64,000 nt of DNA from a bacterium (GTDB lineage: Bacteria > Desulfobacterota > JAPLJL01), in NCBI GenBank assembly GCA_028713675.1, contig JAQTNV010000003.1, forward strand, positions 58,051-122,050, given 5' to 3'. Positions 61,002 to 64,000 of this stretch are shown here, piece by piece (the first letter of the stretch is position 1; every line of letters starts with the position of its first letter). The notes under the pieces were generated by a model that was given only the letters and a program-made list of their open reading frames with translations, did not search any database and had not been told where the DNA came from. Made by a program: the position numbers and the translations under genes.

Positions 61002-62706
61002 TAGATAGTTCCGTCCGGCGGGCGAGCAATTCCCGGGCATAAGCCTTTCCGCGCTGGGTGATCTCCAGGCCGGCCAGCATCCGGGAGATCTCTTCCAGCC
61101 GCTCCGGTTCGGACAGGGTTTGGATCCGGGCCCGGGTTTTTCCGGCGGAGGTCGACTTGCTGACCAGGAAATGCCGGTCCGCGTAGCAGGCGATCTGGGG
61201 CAGGTGGGTGACGCAGAGGACCTGGGAGTCCCGGCTGACCTCCCAGAGCTTCCGCCCGACCATTTCCGCCACGGCCCCGCCGATCCCGGCGTCGATCTCG
61301 TCGAAGATCAGGGTGGGATTTTCCCGGGCCCGGCGGGAACGGATTTTTTTCAGGGCCAGCATGATCCGGGAAAGTTCTCCTCCGGAAGCGACCTTCCGGA
61401 GCGGTTTCGGGTCTTCCCCCGGGTTGGCGGAGAGAATGAACTCCACCCGGTCAATGCCCCGCTCGGTGATATCGGTGAAACCGGAGGGATTTTCCGGGGC
61501 GGCCCCGGCGGTTTCCCAGGAAAAGTCGAAGCGGACCTCCGGGATGCCCAGATCCCGGATTTCGGAGATCACCGCCTTCTTCAGCTTTTTCCCTGTTTCC
61601 CGGCGGGCGGCGGAGAGCTTCCCGGCCGCGGCGGCGAGAGACTTTTTCGCGCGGGAAAACTCCGCTTCCAGTCCCGGCAGGGTCTCGGATTGGCGGGTGA
61701 GTTCGTCCCGTTCGGCCGTGATCCGGTCCCGATAGGCGAGGACCTCCGGGACCGATCCCCCGTATTTCCGTTTCAATTGATTCAAGGCGGCCAGGCGGTT
61801 TTCCACCTCCTCCAGCCGCTCGGGATTGTGATCGGCGCGGTCAAGGTATTTTTCCAGCGAACGGGCGAGATCACGGATTTCCGCCCGGGCGGATTCCAGG
61901 CGGGAATGATAATCCTTCAATTCGGGGTCGAGCGCGGACAGCTCCTTCAGGGCCGAGAGGGCCCGGGAAATTTTTCCGGCCGCTGATCCCTCCTCGGTGT
62001 CCAGAACCTCGAGGGCGGCCCGGGCCAGGGAGGTTATCTTTTCCGAATTCTGCAGGCGGACCCGGAGGGCCGGGAGCTCTTCCTCCTCGGATTCCTGCAG
62101 GCCGGCCGCCGCGATTTCCGAGATCTGAAAAGAAAGGAGGTCCAGACGCTTCAGCCGTTCCCCCTCGTCGGTTTTGATCCTTTCCACCTGTTTCCGGATT
62201 TCCAGGAAATTCCGGTAGAGGTTTTGAAATTCGTCCCGGGCGGGGGTGAGCCCGCCGTACCCGTCCAGGAATTCCAGGTGATATTCCGGGTGGAGAAGCA
62301 GCTGATGCTCCCCCTGCCCGTAGATTTCCACCAGGGAGTCGGAGAGCTCGGAAAGGATGCCGATGGTGGCCAGGCTTTCATTGAGGAAAATCCGGCCTTT
62401 TCCCGTCCGGGGGATCGAGCGGCGGATGAGGAGCTCCTCGCCCTCCGGGTAGCCCGCCCGGGACAGGGCTTCGGCGAGGGCGGGGGAATGGGAATCGAGC
62501 TCGAAAACCGCTTCGATCCGGGCTTCCGGGGCTTCGGTCCGGATGAAGTCGGGGGAAGACCGGTCACCCAGGATCAGGGAGAGCGCGTCCAGGATGATGG
62601 ATTTCCCGGCGCCGGTTTCCCCGGTGATGATATTCAGCCCCGGCCCCAGGGAAAAGGAGAGCTCGTCAATGATGGCGAAATTCTGAATGGAAAGCTCGCG
62701 TAGCAT
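60994..62706 (-). CDS. recN: DNA repair protein RecN
   Basis: 570 aa. SMC-like ATPase acting early in double-strand break repair. Walker A GETGAGKSIILDALS near the N-terminus after MLRELSIQNFAIIDELSFSL; long coiled-coil arms (about 150-360); ABC signature SGGELSRIMLALKKI; Walker B TLIFDEIDAGIGG; and VLCVTHLPQIACYADRHFLV at the end. Standard length. Followed on the minus strand by no other gene before the repeats at 60941. Confidence 0.97.
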   Translation of the reverse strand: MLRELSIQNFAIIDELSFSLGPGLNIITGETGAGKSIILDALSLILGDRSSPDFIRTEAPEARIEAVFELDSHSPALAEALSRAGYPEGEELLIRRSIPRTGKGRIFLNESLATIGILSELSDSLVEIYGQGEHQLLLHPEYHLEFLDGYGGLTPARDEFQNLYRNFLEIRKQVERIKTDEGERLKRLDLLSFQISEIAAAGLQESEEEELPALRVRLQNSEKITSLARAALEVLDTEEGSAAGKISRALSALKELSALDPELKDYHSRLESARAEIRDLARSLEKYLDRADHNPERLEEVENRLAALNQLKRKYGGSVPEVLAYRDRITAERDELTRQSETLPGLEAEFSRAKKSLAAAAGKLSAARRETGKKLKKAVISEIRDLGIPEVRFDFSWETAGAAPENPSGFTDITERGIDRVEFILSANPGEDPKPLRKVASGGELSRIMLALKKIRSRRARENPTLIFDEIDAGIGGAVAEMVGRKLWEVSRDSQVLCVTHLPQIACYADRHFLVSKSTSAGKTRARIQTLSEPERLEEISRMLAGLEITQRGKAYARELLARRTELSKK

Positions 62707-62952
62707 GTTAATAATAGTTCAAAGCTGAAAGCTCAAGGCTCAAAGGAAGAACAAATCATTTTCAGAACTGATTTCTTGGCAAACTGCAAATCAGGTTTAG
62801 GATATATTTTCAAATCATATTATGACCCCCTCTCCCTCACCCTCCCCCTCGAGGGGGGAGGGAAAGGGTGGGGGTGAAAGTGTGAATTTAGAAAATTGTG
62901 GATTTTAACATTTATCTGACCTTTGAGCTTTGACCTTTGAGCTTCGAACCGG
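62707..62952. repeat. Gap with inverted word repeats C around a G/C hairpin
   Basis: Left: gttcaaagctgaaagctcaa ggctcaaagg (62718-62745). Right: gacctttgagctttgacctt tgagcttcg (62919-62946), the inverted form. The middle has the hairpin repeat ccctccccctcgaggggggagg (62840-62861) and agggtgggggtga. The two arms could pair to a long stem. No gene supported. Confidence 0.7.
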
Positions 62953-63825
62953 TCATCGGGTGCCCCAATGCAGCTTGGTCTGGAGGATCTGGAAATAGCT
63001 TCGGCCGGGAGGCCGGACCAGCAGGGTCGGGACCGGATGCTTGGAGACCAGGACCTCGTCTCCCGGACGGAGCTCAAACCGCGATTGTCCGTCGAGGGAA
63101 AGGACGGCTCCGGCGGCCGGGGCGGGCAGGGTGATCCGGATCCGGGCGGAGTCGGGCAGGAGGACGGGGCGCTGGGTCAGGGTGTGGGGGGAAATCGGGT
63201 TCAGAGTGATGGCCCTCAGGGAGGGGTGAATAATCGGTCCGCCGGCCGAGAGGCTGTAGGCGGTTGAACCGGTGGGGGTGGCCAGGATCAGGCCGTCGGC
63301 CCGGTAGCTGGAAAGGGTTTCGGAATCGATCGCGACGTTCAGGACCACCATCCGGGCCGGATCCCCCCGTCCGATGACCACGTCGTTCAGGGCGCTTCCG
63401 CAGTCGGTCCATTTTTTCCCCCGGAGGTATTCGGCCCGGAGGCGGATTCTTGCTTCGATCTCGATCTTTCCCGACCGGATCTCCTGGAGCAGGGGAAAGA
63501 GCTCCTCCGGAGCCGCTTCGGTCAGGAAGCCCAAGCCGCCCAGGTTTACCCCCAGGATCGGGACGGCTTTTTCTCCGGCCAGGCCGGCGGTGTGCAGGAA
63601 AGTCCCGTCTCCCCCCAGGGTGATCAGGAGGTCGGCGGACCGGGCCAGGGCCGCCTCCCCGCGGGGTTTCTTCCCGAGGGACCGGGCCAGTTCCGGGGCC
63701 GGCAGGGGTGTGAAGCCCCGGGCCGCGAGCCAGTGAAAAAGCTTCTCTCCCAGTTTTTGGGCCGCCGGGACTCCGTTTTTTGTAAAGATCCCTACCTTTT
63801 TGATAGAATTTCTGGCAATGATCAT
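62953..63825 (-). CDS. nadK: NAD kinase
   Basis: 290 aa from the Met at 63825 (a TTG start at 63846 would add seven residues). Phosphorylates NAD to NADP. Signatures: [20 protein letters not shown] with the GGDG motif, [26 protein letters not shown] and [20 protein letters not shown]. Diverges from nadA, with only 32 bases between the two starts, so the promoters must overlap the coding ends. Confidence 0.95.
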   Translation of the reverse strand: MIIARNSIKKVGIFTKNGVPAAQKLGEKLFHWLAARGFTPLPAPELARSLGKKPRGEAALARSADLLITLGGDGTFLHTAGLAGEKAVPILGVNLGGLGFLTEAAPEELFPLLQEIRSGKIEIEARIRLRAEYLRGKKWTDCGSALNDVVIGRGDPARMVVLNVAIDSETLSSYRADGLILATPTGSTAYSLSAGGPIIHPSLRAITLNPISPHTLTQRPVLLPDSARIRITLPAPAAGAVLSLDGQSRFELRPGDEVLVSKHPVPTLLVRPPGRSYFQILQTKLHWGTR

Positions 63826-63857
63826 TGTGCCATTATCATAAACCAAGAAGGATGGCG

Positions 63858-64000
63858 ATGGAATATTTGATCGAGCGGATTAAAAAACTGAAGGAGAAGC
63901 GCCGGGCGGTTTTCCTGGTGCACAATTACCAGATCCCGGAAGTCCAGGAGATCGCGGATTATACCGGCGACTCCCTGGGGTTATCCGAGGAAGCCCGGAA
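63858..64000 (+). CDS. nadA: Quinolinate synthase NadA, 5' end
   Basis: Open to the window end. From ATG 63858 (AAGAAGG site six bases upstream; ATG 63852 also possible) it reads [20 protein letters not shown], then [20 protein letters not shown], the N-terminus of NadA with the conserved His and Tyr. NadA makes quinolinate from iminoaspartate and DHAP and carries a 4Fe-4S cluster (not in this part). Its divergent neighbour nadK also belongs to NAD(P) synthesis. Confidence 0.9.
   Translation, partial: MEYLIERIKKLKEKRRAVFLVHNYQIPEVQEIADYTGDSLGLSEEAR

Overview
The window reads as one contig from a GC-rich, Gram-negative, diderm bacterium. The outer-membrane machinery (secretin, Omp85, TamB), the type IV pilus operon order, the Cys-bearing ArgA-like acetyltransferase and the thiolase/DUF35 cluster fit the old Deltaproteobacteria (Desulfobacterota-like) or a related uncultured lineage. 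This placement is inferred from gene content; no marker gene fixes it. I see no prophage, no transposase and no CRISPR array.

Layout. 0-2 kb: the tail of a protein with a C-terminal sorting-type anchor, then an outer-membrane barrel with thrombospondin-3 repeats. 2.3-10.1 kb: minor pilins (FimT/GspH, PilV, PilW, PilX) and a PilY1 carrying a large Cys-rich block inside its von Willebrand A domain. 10.4-20.2 kb: an Ig-like lipoprotein, a small XRE regulator, pilM-N-O-P-Q, then aroC and aroB. 20.2-23.9 kb: two secreted Ig-like (invasin type) lipoproteins. 24.2-31.7 kb: two large TPR proteins, a Roadblock/LC7 protein, an Xaa-Pro peptidase, an ExeA-type ATPase and tRNA-Gly(CCC). 32.2-39.9 kb: TamB, an Omp85 protein with seven POTRA-like units and a SurA-N-like protein. 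40.0-46.2 kb: AmrS-type radical SAM enzyme, Pcm, a periplasmic thioredoxin-fold protein, an AhpD-like lipoprotein and a protease-like/beta-propeller/barrel protein. 46.4-52.1 kb: a beta-oxidation-like operon (acyl-CoA dehydrogenase, SDR, hotdog protein, two thiolase-fold proteins, DUF35). 52.2-64 kb: endonuclease V, a DUF559 nuclease between two copies of a palindromic repeat, a radical SAM protein beside a NitT/TauT-type ABC transporter, an orphan DctP, an FHA-PP2C pair, an acetyltransferase, RecN, NAD kinase and the start of NadA.

The most unusual property is the DNA between and inside the genes. Many intergenic gaps carry 'word repeats': runs of short degenerate words that vary continuously (tagcaggtaacag..., gcaaagggcagggagc..., gtcaaaggtcaaag..., cccgaaactcgaaac..., gacttgtcggaccag...). 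At least nine word families can be told apart, on both strands. The same words also occur in frame inside proteins, always in parts that tolerate change: prepilin leaders of PilV and PilW, a signal peptide, two loops of chorismate synthase, a linker of an outer-membrane protein and the linkers of two TPR proteins. Separate palindromic repeats are also common; one kind brackets the DUF559 nuclease gene and supplies its stop codon. All identifications come from reading motifs; no database search or structure prediction was run.
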